Shown one piece after another: positions 1 through 13,100 of a DNA stretch of 64,000 nucleotides. The DNA comes from Aptenodytes patagonicus (lineage: Eukaryota; Chordata; Aves; Sphenisciformes; Spheniscidae). The position numbers were made by a program, and so were the translations under genes. How positions within the stretch are numbered: the first letter of the stretch is position 1; the number at the start of each line of letters is the position of its first letter. The stretch lies in contig NC_134958.1 of assembly GCF_965638725.1 (NCBI RefSeq), forward strand, positions 18,603,464-18,667,463. Direction: 5' to 3'. The notes below the pieces were generated by a model. It saw only the letters and a program-made list of their open reading frames with translations. It ran no database searches and had not been told where the DNA came from.

Positions 1-609
1 TGATAAAGGTAGTATGTTTCTTCCTTTACATCCCTCCCTCCTCCGAAAGGCAATTAAAGGTAACAACTCAAAACTGCAAAAAAGAATATTTCTCTAATTC
101 AGGTAAGAGATGCTGTAAAACCACTGTTCAGTGGTAATCAGTCCCTAAATCAGTCTTTATCTTCCTTATTTAGTTTTAATAGTTCATCTAGTCTGATATA
201 ATAATGAATTGGATAATAAGGACCTAACCAAGTTTATAATCCTACTATGATAATTAAAGGGCTAATTAACACACATGAGGCTATCTGCAAAAATTCTGAT
301 TCCTAAATACAATAGTTTAAGCATTAAAAGAGAGAACTTAAGCCTGGGACTCAAAATCTGAGGATCTTCAAGCAAATTATTCTTTATGTTTCCAGATTTT
401 ACTATACCTCGGCTCACAAGTCGATGAGTGGATTATCAAAGGTTGCCAATTAACCAGACTGAAAAAACAAAACACATTCAACCCAAACTAGATACTAGGG
501 CTACATAATCTTATCTGTTCAACATCAGTGCCAGCTTGATGAATCTCTGTAGACAACAGTTAAGTCATAATCATGACTATTAGCACTTTGATTCAAACCA
601 GTAAGTTGT
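1..609. other. AT-rich noncoding DNA, nothing recognised
   Basis: I see no coding exon, RNA gene or recognisable repeat here. The last five bases (605-609, GTTGT) are the left copy of the target-site duplication of the LTR that follows. Confidence 0.6.
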
Positions 610-1177
610 TGTCCTGGTTTGGGCAGGGATAGAGTTAATTTCCTTCCTAGTAGCTGGTACAGTGCTGTGTTTTGGATTTAGTATGAGAACAAAGTTGATA
701 ACGCACCGATGTGTTAGTTGTTGCTAAGCGGTGCTTACACTAGTCAAGGACTTTTCAGCTTCCCATGCTCTACCGACTGAGCAGGCTGGAGGTGCACAAG
801 AAGCTGGGAGGGGGCACAGCCAGGACAGCTGACCCCAACTGCCCAAAGGGACATTCCATCCCATGGGACATCGTGCTCAGTACATAAACTGGGGAAAGCT
901 GGCCGGGGGGGGGCCGCTGCTCGGGGACTGGCTGGGCATCGGTCAGCGGGTGGTGAGCAATCGCACTGTGCATCACTTGCTTTGTATATTCATTATTATT
1001 ATATTATTATTATTGCTATTATTATTTTATTTCAATTATTAAACTGTTTTTAGCTCAACCCACGAGTTTTTCTCACTTCTACTCTTCCAATTCTCTCCCC
1101 CATCCCACCGGGGCGGGGGGAGGAGTGAGCGAGCGGCTGTGTGGTGCTCAGTTGCCAACTGAGGTTAAACCACAACA
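610..1177 (+). mobile_element. Solo LTR of an avian endogenous retrovirus, with 5-bp target duplication
   Basis: The element starts TGTCCTGG and ends ACCACAACA, so it has the TG...CA ends of an LTR. It is flanked by GTTGT on both sides (605-609 and 1178-1182), a perfect 5-bp target-site duplication. It shares long blocks with the two LTRs at 29935 and 31693: the opening 'ggatagagttaat', a 'gggacagctgacc'-like block and 'aaactgt...cccacgag'. It differs in the middle, which has a G-rich run near 903-912 and an ATT-rich stretch near 990-1035, so it is a related but separate subfamily. An ATTAAA at 1038-1043 is the likely LTR poly(A) signal. No internal retroviral sequence remains, so this is a product of LTR-LTR recombination. 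A 5-bp duplication fits ERVL-like integration. I cannot assign a database family name. Confidence 0.9.
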
Positions 1178-4100
1178 GTTGTGTTTGTCAAAGTAAAATC
1201 AGACCATACTAAGGTAACTACAGAAGCAATAAAAATAGACCAAATTTTCAATATTAAAGTCCTTATTAGTGACTCACAGAAGAGACCAGGTATTACTCGA
1301 TAAACAATTTGGCTATGTTGAACCAACAGACTATGTACAGGTATTTTCCCGATTCTGTCATTATTTTTTATTCAGGACAAGCTACAAATCCAAGAACCAG
1401 AGAAAGCGCTACCGTTAAATATAGTTATAAAATATGCAGTGTTGTTGAAAGGTTAAATTTTGTCCAGTAGGTTGATTAAGCATCCAGTAATTTGTGATCA
1501 AGAAATGATTGATGTCAAAGTTGTTCTTGGGGAAAAAAAACAAACAACAAACCAATTGCCAAAGCAGCCAAAAGGAACAAATAGCTACTATTGTTTTTAT
1601 CCAAGCATTAATGCTCTATGCTTAGTGACAGTGAAGTATTTCTTTTCAAGTTTAGCTTTCTTTGGATATGTCTGGATTTGGTTAAATTGTGCATATCTAA
1701 TGAGAAAACACTTTCAAAGCAAGGACACTGTACCTGTTCTTCACCTAACCTGCTGTCCTGTACCACATCCAGCTGCTATCTAGAACAGGAATACTTGTAC
1801 CTTCAGCAGAATATAGAACTAAAGAACAGTAGGACATTTTTTTCTGGTTCCCTCCATCTTTTTCCTCCTCACAGTTTGACAGAAAACAATGGATCAACTT
1901 AGTTTATTTCCTGAATTAGAAATAAAGTGTCTCTCTGGTCACTTGTTTTGCTTCTTTGTTCCCTTTTATCATCACATTGAGCTGAAATACCCTGACAACC
2001 AAAAATTATCACTAAGAAGAACCTGAAGAAATTTATTACCTCCCCGCTGCCCAGAGAGGCAGTGGCATGAGAACTACCATTTGGCAATGCACAACCTGAT
2101 GTTTCGGGTGCTTTAGCTTGTCTCTTTGTCCAGTTATTGGCTATTGGAAGGGTCACTGTCCCAACCCAAATTCCTGCTCAATTCTCTCCCCAATATAGAA
2201 CAGAAAATAAAAAGCATCACTCCCCTGCTGCTCCCAGACATTTAAAAAAAAAGTTACAACCAACCAACTTGCTCACTACTAACAGGCAGTTAATACACCA
2301 GTATTTAGTTCCTGACAGCTCCTTGATTACAATTCTATGCTTTACCAAACAACACCTTCCCCTTTGACTCAGCACAGGGCTATTATTCGTCCCTGGAGAG
2401 GAAAGGAAGAATTTAAGGACAGAAACAGCAAGCAGGAAGTTCTTTATATCAAAGGAGGCAAAACTCTTTTTCAAAAAAACACTGACATGCATCTCAAAAC
2501 ACAGAAGGGCAGAATGTTTTCTAATGCCAGTCTGTACCGTAGGGTTTACTCAAGGCTGAAAATTTAACTACTCATCTATCCAGTTCTCTGCCTGAGTTCA
2601 GAAACTGGGCAGTAAGTGGGAAAATCCTTAGTCTTTTTTGCTTTTCTTACATTTCTCCATTCTCTAATCCCTTCTCCTCAAGCAGGACCACGCTATATGC
2701 GGACTAAAAGCAACCCCAGAGTACATTTGAGCTAAAGATTCTACAGCATTGGCTGCATCCCCTATGTCAGACTGGTTCCCCACACTGTCCAATACAACCA
2801 AACCCAGCAGAACTCAGCCCCCATGTATAGACTATGAAAAGAGGGCAGCTTTTGCCAACAGAACTTACTGGAAGTGTTACCTAGACAAAAATCTCAGAAA
2901 AAAATTCCAGCTTTGGCTGACATTACAGAAGACCTAATTAAGTAGTTGATTTTTTCTTTTTTTCCTCTCCAGACAAAGAGCTGAGTTAGGTCCCATCAGA
3001 GGTTTGCTGATAAAAAGAACATTTAATGATAACACCATAGAACTCATCTAGTTTGCTTATATCCATAATGCAGACATTCTTAACTAAGAGAACTAGAGGG
3101 TCTGTGAATCTGAGATAAGATTTTATCCTCTAAGGCCTCTGAAGAAATGACTTTTCAACAGTTACCCATTCATGCAGCTGACTTCGGGTTGGTTTTTTTT
3201 AATTTGAAGGGAGCACAGGGTACACTGTAGAATTTACCTCAGGACACTTAGCTATGACTCGTCTAGTAATTTGCTACACTGTTACTTCTGAGCACACAAG
3301 CACTCCCTGGGCAGATGGGTAGATGCAACACGTCAGTTCAGGACCTAACGACAGGAGGAAAAGCTCACATGCAGCAGTTTAAGTGTTTGCAATGCATGGG
3401 ACTTTGCCAAGCACATATTCAGTAGGCTAGACGCTTCTTGGAGCCACTGCTCTCAAAGCCACGGGCCTTACTTGCACATGCAATCTTGATACGTATCATA
3501 CTGCTAGATGCGGCACAGCCCAGGCTCCAGCTCCAATCAGGCTGCTCCAGCAGTCTGAAAGTCTGGACAAACGTACCAAGTCTTCACATTTCACTACTCA
3601 AATTTCTGGGAGAAACACAGGATGTATTCAGGGTGTCTGAGAGTCAGACAGACAAAGAGAAAGGCAGAGGGACAGCAACATATCCAAGTTTCCCTCCTCC
3701 TGAGGCAGCTCAACTTAAGCTCAAAGACTACATCTGATCTTCCCACAGCAGCCACTAAAAACTTTCCTACGCCAAAACCAAAAATCAGTATTTATCTCTC
3801 TGCTGATGGTGGAACCGAAAAGCGAGTAACCCATGGAGGGAAAGCAAATAAAAAGAGACAGAATAAAAAAGTAATTTCATAAAACATGGCATTCAAGATC
3901 AATTGCCCTTAGGCACAGGGTAGGACCTTGAAGACATGAGTGGCAATTATATGTGTGACTATGTGCAGAGACAATGACACATGGATAGGTCTGATCCTGA
4001 CTGTGATGAAGTCAATGGGAAAAGCCTCCTTTGACTTCTACGACACAGGATTAAGCTCTCAAATGAATGGGCTTCTTGTACGTATAAATTTAGACATCTT

Positions 4101-7100
4101 CAATTATTACAGAAAAACACACTTTGTCCCTCTACAGGTTTTCATGAATATGCTTCTTGCATCCTTCAAGAGTTTTTTTGTATGAGACATCTCCAGACTT
4201 ACATGCTCAAATAGATGACACTTACATGAAAAGTAATTGGACATGCATTCTTTTTGGTGATTTCAGCCTGTCAGTATCTGTTTAGACTGACCTCATTTAA
4301 AATAAAACTTTCTTTTGGCAAATACATTTTTGCCATCAGCCAGAGTTCTTTCATATAATTGCAGCCAAAACTTGGACTTGCAAGCCTGAAAATTTTATAA
4401 TTAAACCAAAATATGTATACACACATACACATGCAGAATAGACAGTGACAGCATACCCTGTTTTGTGTTTGCTTGGGGTTTTTTTTCCTCCTCCATTATC
4501 ATCCAAGGATGTTACTTTCTGACATATATATGCAGCAATGCACAGCTGTGGTCAGCTCTGCCCCTGGACACGCATTCTGGACAACACTTGTGAGAAATGA
4601 AAAGTTCCCAGTGGCAAGAAGGAAAAGAGAACTCCAGAGCTCTATGCTGATTCATTAGGAAATGGCTTCTCCATGATGCTGGATTCTGCAGCTAAATATC
4701 CTCAAAATTAGTTTAGGTAGAACCAGTCTATTTCCCCCCCCCATATTAAATTCTATAACCCAAAATAAAACAAGACTAAGCCAACTTGCTCTGTCAACAT
4801 CTATGGTGGACACAGTCCCCAGTGCTCTATTTCATGAGCCTGATTGTCTGCATCACCTCCAGACTACCCTGGAAGTAAGCCAAAAGTAATTTTTCTTGCT
4901 CACTCTATTGTTTTCTTCAGTCCACAATAAAATATGAAGATGAGACTCATTTTCACCAATGTTAAATACAGAGGAATTACTGTCAGCAAATACTAAACAT
5001 TTCACATTACAAATACATTGTTTTGCTCCTGTCTTCTCACATATGCCAATACTTTTACCTACCGCTAGAGCAGCCTGCTGGATATCCTGCTAACTCAATG
5101 CAAAGCACACTACAAACTTGAGCTCCGCCATGAGGAATGGCATTTAGTTCATGCTCACTGTCTGAAGTGGCTGCAGTTCTGAGCCCATTACAGGACTTTT
5201 GGGCTAAGGTTATGCCTCTCCGTTTTTTTTGAGTGAGACTGCAGCTTCCACATCCACACATCCAGGTTTCAAGAGTGACTCCACGAAAGATATATCACAG
5301 ATGTTTAAAAGGTTTCACCCTGGACCCTAAAATTCTATTGCCTTACAGATACTATCACACAAATCCCAGAACACATAGGGCACAACACTAACAAAGTATC
5401 AGCCACAATGCTGCACATCTATTCCAAACATATCACTGTCATGTACACAGATCTGGAGATGTAGGTCATAGCTGTCCACAGGGACACAATTATTTTCCAA
5501 GATCATTATTCTGCTACAGTTAGCATACGAAAGAATAGAAAGAAATCAACTTGCTGTACAGTTTGCCTTTCCTGAACTTGGCTTTTCTGGTTCTAGGATT
5601 GCTACCGTTACTCCTCCAAGAATTACTAGCACATTGCTCATAGCCTGAAGAGCAATAAACACATGGCACAGGAGAAACAACCAAACACACTTCACACATT
5701 GTTCTAGTAGATGGGTCAGAGGCACTCTCACCTTGCTTTTAACAAAGGAAAATAAAACAGTGGGGCTTACAATTAGTTTTTAATCACAGTGTACCTTTCA
5801 TATCAAGTGGGAACCCTGCAGGAAGACTGACATCAGGCCATGAGATGCACTCATTACACACCACTACCTTCAACAAGAGTTTTATTTCTGAACCAGCATC
5901 CTTTCTTCCCCCACACTCAGCAAAGATTACAAACAAGACTTTAAGGCTTTCTTGTAAGGAAAGAAAAGATCACCTATAAAATTATAATGTTCTCTAATTC
6001 TCACAGAAATCTACAGAAAGCGTTCCACTGGCCTTAGGGACTGAGACATTTGACCCACAATAACAGGTTCTTTTCTCACTTTGCTCCAAAGTGCTTCAAA
6101 TGGCCTAATTAAACATATGCAGTAAGTGTCATAAGGTCTGTCTCTTTAACTGTTGCACCTCAGAGGGAAAAAGAAAGCGTGAACATCAAGTTGTACAGAA
6201 GGCATGCAAGCCATCTGTTCCATAGAGCTGATGCACTGGACAGAAACATTCTATATTTCATTGCTTTGATGCTGACAATTAAGTGCAAATTGCTTCTCAC
6301 TAAAACAGAAATCTCTTAAGACTACTAAGGTTAAGAACACCAGAATATAAAAAAAAAAAATAATTTCGATCCATTTTGCCTATATTTTGATGTTTATAGC
6401 AGTAGCAATGAAAATACCATTCATGTTTATTTAACAGGTTTAGAATAGCTATTTCCCTAAATAAGAGAAAGTTATTTGGCTTGGGTGAACCATCTCTATT
6501 GAAATGACAGCTCTTAACCCTTCCAACTCAAACACTCCTTAGACTTGACTCGTATTGATTCTCCATCCTCCTCCTGCCTCCAAAGAAACATTCAAAAAAT
6601 CACATTAATTTGCCTCTAAATTTGTAAATGTAATATCAAAGGTGAATGTACACTGTCCTCCTATTTGTTTTTTTAATGGGTTTAAAACTGTGTGCTGTAA
6701 TAGCCAAAAAAATCTGTATTTGACCACACTACTTTTAGCCTGTGGTAAGTTAAAGAAGGTGCTTCTAGGCACCTCTCAGGCCTCCACTGTGGAGTAACAG
6801 TCATTCAGTAATGCAAAAACGGATGGTAGAGTAAAATCTCCCTTCAATATTTTTATATGAGTTCTTGATTTGAGTTTCCCTAAGGAGAGGAGGCATATCT
6901 TACCAGAAGTGGCCCACAGCTTCAGATAAGCATTGGCCCTTCTAACAGCAATTTCACACCAACCATCTTTGCCAAAAACTATGTTCCTCTGTGACAGTAA
7001 AATTAAAACCTAACTGGACATAAATACAGATAACTGCTTCTATCATCCTTAGTCCATTTTACACATGCCAACTCACAGCTAATGATCTAGAAATCACAGA

Positions 7101-10100
7101 TAAATTTAGGTTGAAAGGAAGGTCACTAGTCCAGCCTGCTGATCAAAGCAAGTCTAATTTTAAAGTTACCATAACATAGCTTATTTTATAATAAAGTTAC
7201 CAGAGACCTTAAGGCAACTAACGCATGTGCTTACGCTTTTCATTTCTTGCGCAAAACCATGAAGTGACATGTTTTCATTGGTAGTAATTCCTATGGAAGT
7301 TTATAAGGTAACTTCAGAGGTGGGGAAAGGGCTTATATACTTCTCCCTTCCTTCCCAATCCAAAACATTCCCTGACGATAGCTGCGGGTTCTGACTTGAA
7401 GCCATCTCAGTCTCCAGTCAATACTAAGGCTTGAAATTATGCTCATGGATGCACCATTGACTTAGGGTTTTAGCCTTGGTTATGTCAGATGATATACCTT
7501 GGTTGTCTTGGCTGAAAATGCTAGAAACCAGTCTAGCTGATAAAGAGCCACAAATGCTTGATTTTACCTTTACCCTTTGTCTCCCGGCAAAATGTTGCAG
7601 AGAAGTAAATTGATAGAATAGAAAATTGTTAAAAGGTCTTCAAGTTGTTTTTTTGAAACCAGTTGGCAATGAGAACCTTACAAATGAAATGATACTCACT
7701 TTCAGGAATGCCATGATGAGGATAGAATCAAAAACAGGTATTATTTACAAAAGGAGGAGTAGTTTATGATAGGTATCCAAGGGAATGCCCTCTCAAGGAA
7801 GAGAGGCTTAAAGAGTATATTCTTTGGGAGAGGAAATACAGCTACAAGCTTTCCCTATCCTGATAATAAATGCAGTATTAAAACATCGGAAGTTTTTCCA
7901 AAACTACATTTAAAATTTATTTAGCGGGTAAAGCTTAATTGACCAGACTTAGTGCTCTGCAATTTAATGATACTGAGAAGAACAGAAAATTGGAATGGCT
8001 GTAAAACACTTACCAGATGACTGTAAAGGTCAAAACAGTACATTTCACTATCAGTTTTCATGGGTATTATGTAACTCATCTGAAATTCTAGTCTCAAAGC
8101 AAAAAGACTACAAAGGTGTTTTATAAAGTGTTCCTCCTCCCCCTCTCCAACAGTTACTAAAAGAGCAAGGGAGAAATCAGACTTGCACGGAATTAATTCT
8201 GACTCATTAAGCAAAGCTCTTTAAGAGTCAATGAAACAGTATTCACCTATTACAGCTCATCATCTCAAAAAAATGCAACCTCCCGGGTACGGCAGCTGCA
8301 CTGTTTCTCAAAAACCTCCCTCTGCACTCACAGGGATCATCGCTGCTAACTCCATCTCACACATTTTATAAGCCTTCATTCAAAGCAAAGCATTAGGAAT
8401 CAATAATATTTTATAGCAATCTGTTTCCTCCTATCCACATTACATTTCTCTATGTAACATGAATTTACCTTTCTGAATGAGAAAGATGGAACTTTTCATT
8501 AGTCGAATAACCTACCTCACTTACAATTATCAAGCAAAATAGAATTGTCAACTAGTTTTGTACCACAGATGTACCTGGGAAGAGAAAACAGAAGCACTAA
8601 TTATCTCTAGCAGATCCCCTGTGAGCTTCCTATAGGACACTTCAACATTCTCCATGTATCTCATGCCCATAAACCAGAAGCAGTGCGATATCTCTACAGG
8701 GAGTTTGTTCTCTGCAGTTAATCATGAAGGAGTAAAATTTAGATAATAGCTCTTTTCATCACTATTCCAATCTGAAATAGATCCTAATAATGATTTTATT
8801 GCAGCAATTTATGGTATTTTTATATTTTTACACACAACTTCCTAGCGAGATATTCAAATTGTGGTAAGACAAACATTTACTTCAGCAGGCCTACCTTTGC
8901 ACTGTGTGGACTGCTAAAAACTACAGATCATATTGAGGTAAGCATTAGGCCTTAACATGCTGCAATTTCTTTCTTTTTACTATGGTGAAGAGTCAAACAG
9001 AAAAGAAACCTCATTCATTAATCTATATATGTATATATGGTACACAATAAACCCACTGTTAAACCAAAGGTAATAATTTTGCTAGAATTATACAGAAGCA
9101 AAAGTCCAGTTGAAAAAAGAATAATTTGGATATATCCATGTGACTCAGTGATCTTAAAAATTTAATATAGGGAAGAAACACCAACTCAGAACATATTTAG
9201 CCTATTCCACATTATCAGCAAGGTTGGCCATCTCTTGGTGTTTAAACTAGAGATGTATAGAACATAAAGCTACTTCACCAAAGTGAGGTTTGAGTTTTAA
9301 AGCAGATAATTAGACCCATATATATGATCATTAGAAAGACAGAACTCTGCCAGTACCAGGCAGTTCAGATCACATTTCAAAGCAACTGCTTCAGGGTAAA
9401 TCTTCTTATAAATATTGCCAAGAGGAAAGATATACAATAGCATGAAAACCCTTGTAAACATTCTAGAAGAAATACATGCTCAGGTGAAGCCAAATTAATT
9501 GAACTGCCTGGAACTCATTTTAAAAGCATCAGACTTCCCCCCCCCTTTTCTTTTTTTTTATTTCCTGGTTGCAAATTTTTAAAAAAGATAGCCTTCAGAC
9601 ACATACTGGGAGCTCTGCTTTGGACAAGTAGCACTTTATTGTCTCTTCAACCTCTTTACTGAGATATTAATACAAACAAATGGCAAATCTTCAGATAGTA
9701 AACTTCTTTTATTTCCACTTACCTCATCAGCAATAGCATAGCTCCCTATTCTTCCTAGAAGATACAGTTTTCTGCCATTTATGGTTTTCTTTTTGCCCCC
9801 TGGAGGGGGGACACCCAGGTCTCTTAACCTGAACAGCCCTGAACTTTGCTGCTTAGGTCTTTGCAAACAACCTGATTTTGGTATTGTCAAGCTCTTTCCC
9901 TGACCCTCCACCACTACAACTCCAACCCAACCTTACCAGACCTGAAGATTATCACAGCCTCAACCTAGTATTTCATAGGCTTCCAGCAGATTTACTAGAA
10001 ATACCATGCATTTCATGAGGCAATGATGTTGATGAACAATAGTTTGCTTTTTAATATGGAAAAAAATGTTTCCATGATTTCTGTGTGTTTGAGAAAAGGG

Positions 10101-13100
10101 GCAATCTTTCACCTCAATCCTGTTCTCAGTCAAAGCCTAGATACATGCCAAGTTGTTTTGCTTGCCTCAGTGAAAGAAAATCCAGCAGGGTGAGCAGCCT
10201 CACAGGCGTGCTGGAGCGCAGGCTGGGCAAGGTTGCACGCTGCCCTTCTAAGGCACACCACTGCCAGAAGAGTTACTGCAGGGAAGAGCTGTCCAGGCCC
10301 TGAAGCAGCACTAAATGCAATGTGAATAGTGAGCAGAGCAAGATAATGTTTACAGTTACATACCCATTAAGAAGACACACATCCTCCAAAAAGCAGACTG
10401 TCCAAAACAACATCAGCTGTCACCCATTGAATAATTACAAAATTTGTTAAGTCTTCAATTCTGTGATTAAGTAATACTGCCTTTGCAGGCCCTCCTTAAG
10501 GCCTCTAATGGACAGATTCAAAGAAGCAATCTTCACACTATTTTCGCTGAAATTTTCAAGGAATGCACTGTGAGGCACCTCACAAAAACTGAATGTTTCA
10601 GCCCAAAGTGTGTCAGTCATAAGGAAATGGGGAGCTGTTTTACAGTGCAAAGCATCTGACAACCGTAACAACCTATTCTGTAACGCACACAAGTACTACA
10701 GTAAAGCGTTACTCCATCTCAGTTGTCTCCCTTTTCAGAGCCAAATTCCAGTGCCAACTGTAATGCGGTTTTTCCCAGTGGCAATCCCAACAGGCAAATG
10801 CAAGGCACTTCCTCTTCCATGGGTTGCAGTGCTGGATTTGTGCTGATTGCCACCAGCCCTGTCAGTGCTTAGTGAAAAGGGAAGTAACTCAGAAAGACTT
10901 TACTGAAGTGACCAGTGGGAAAGCACTGATCGGGGAGGGCCTCACTGCAAGAACTGCCCTGACCAGGACCATAACAAATGCGTATTTCTGAAAGGAAGAG
11001 AGGCTATTTTGTAGGGCTGTGCAATGGAAGAAAACTGTACTGGGCCATAAAGAGGAGACTTCTATCTGCTTCTACACCAAGAAGCAACAGAGACTCCTCC
11101 ATTTATCATCTGCCTTCCCTATTTCATCTACTGTAATTGTATTCTTGCTTTCAGTATTAAGTGGGCTAAGTTTCAGCCACCTGAAGCTAGCCGTAAGAAC
11201 ATTAGCTCTTATTAGTTTATTTTACTATGTTATTCCACTGTTTTCTGGCATGTCTGATTTTTTTTGCTTTGCCCACAAGAGTTTGTGTCATTCTTTGGTT
11301 TATTTTAAAATTACTTTTCTGTAAATATAGACAAGAGTTTAAAAGTAAAAGAAATAATTCAGATTACTTTAAGTCTCCATTCAATCATTTCTGTTTAGTG
11401 ATGTGCCTGCAATCCCTTAGCATATCCATTTTTCTAGCTTGAAATACGTTTCCCACCAGTTTTTTAAGCTGCTGGTACCTTGCACAGGATAATACAAAGG
11501 CGGCATTACCCCACAACAGGAAAAAGTTTAGGAAGAAAACTTCATACGCAGACAACTGGATGGGGACCATCATATCATACCTACCCATACATTCTCAGTA
11601 CCATATGCAAACACCTCTTCAGTCAAAAACAGTAGTTAGGCAGCCAACAACACTGCATCTGAGAAAAGGAAGAAAAGGTATTTAACAAACTGAGAGGGAA
11701 GTCCACATAGGCAGAAGCTGATTTTGTTCAGTATGCAACAAAGTCCAAGACATTTCATGCTCACCAAGGGCAGCCACTAGAGCTTTGAGAACGAGTGATC
11801 AGAACCACAACTCTCTGCCAGGATCAAGGACTTCCATGAAGCACAAGAAAGAAAAGTAGAAAGGTGTTCTGCCGGTTTGGATTGCTTCAGGCACATGCTG
11901 TTCCGTAACAAGCCAACAACTGCGTATTCATCTGGGGGAGAAAAGTCTTGTGTCATCTCTAAGGATGATGCAGCTGAAGACACTACGAGGGAACTTATTA
12001 CTAGCAAGTAAGAAACCAAAGAGCCACTGGTGTTGAAAAGAAATATTTTAAAATGTACATGGCTTATGACTATTTTCACAATGAAGGATCATGATTGCTG
12101 CATTTTGTAGAACCAAAAGATTACAGCCTTACAACACTTACCTACAGTGTTGGTATGAACTGACTGACAATCCTGACAGATGCTAAATGTGCTACATTTG
12201 AGGCCCCAAATACCCTTCCCAGACAAAAGTTTTTCTTCAGGCCTCCACATTTGTGGGTATTTCAATAGACCTGCTCTGCTTCACGTGCACAGCACTACAA
12301 GAAGTAAAATAAAGACTTGATCTGCCTTCCTTGGAAAAAGGGGGACCCCTGTTACCAGATACTTATCTTGTTTTTTAAAGCATAAAATAATTGTATCTTA
12401 TCCTAAAGAAAAAAGCTTTAAGGAATTTACAGTATAGACCTTTATTGGATACTTAAGCACGTTTTGCAATAGAACAACAAACAGCTGGCTAGAGCAACTG
12501 CATTTGAAGAAAAGAAGACGGAAGAGAGATCTTTATCCAAAGGAAGTTACTAAAATGGTATTTTCCTTATTTCATGTGAAAAGCTTGTGTTGCAACTTGC
12601 AAGGACAGACTAAAGTGCTATCTGAACTTTAACTCAATCTGACACAATCCATGATAGACTTTTTTTTTTTTTTTAAGTAGGCCAAAACAACAAAAAATAA
12701 GCAGAAGTTTTAGAATCAACTATTTCAACATTTTTTGGGGGGGAGGGGGAATTAAAATGGCATTTCTTAATTAAAAAGAAAGTTTACAGATCTTTTTTCC
12801 AGTATGCATGCAGTACATGCACACACAATTCTAGTTCTAATATTTTCTAATAGTTGTTAATGGATAGTTGCTTATTTAAAAGCATGATCAGAGAGTCCAT
12901 CTCATCATGACTGCATGATTCTCAACCATAGCACTTAATCTTCTTGTATAAATACCAGCCATATTTCTCCCATAAGAACTTTTTCTTAAGCACTTAAAAT
13001 TGTATTATTCTATTTGAATCAGAGGCAGAAAAATGTGATACAAAATGTAAAACAGTATTAGGAAGCGGCTGGAGAACAGTTGGTTTGCTCTGTATCTTAT

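Noticed and set aside
5546-5731. Hydrophobic minus-strand frame that looks like membrane segments
   Set aside because: It is short, its splice signals are ambiguous and no family is recognised. T-rich DNA often encodes Leu/Val/Phe runs.
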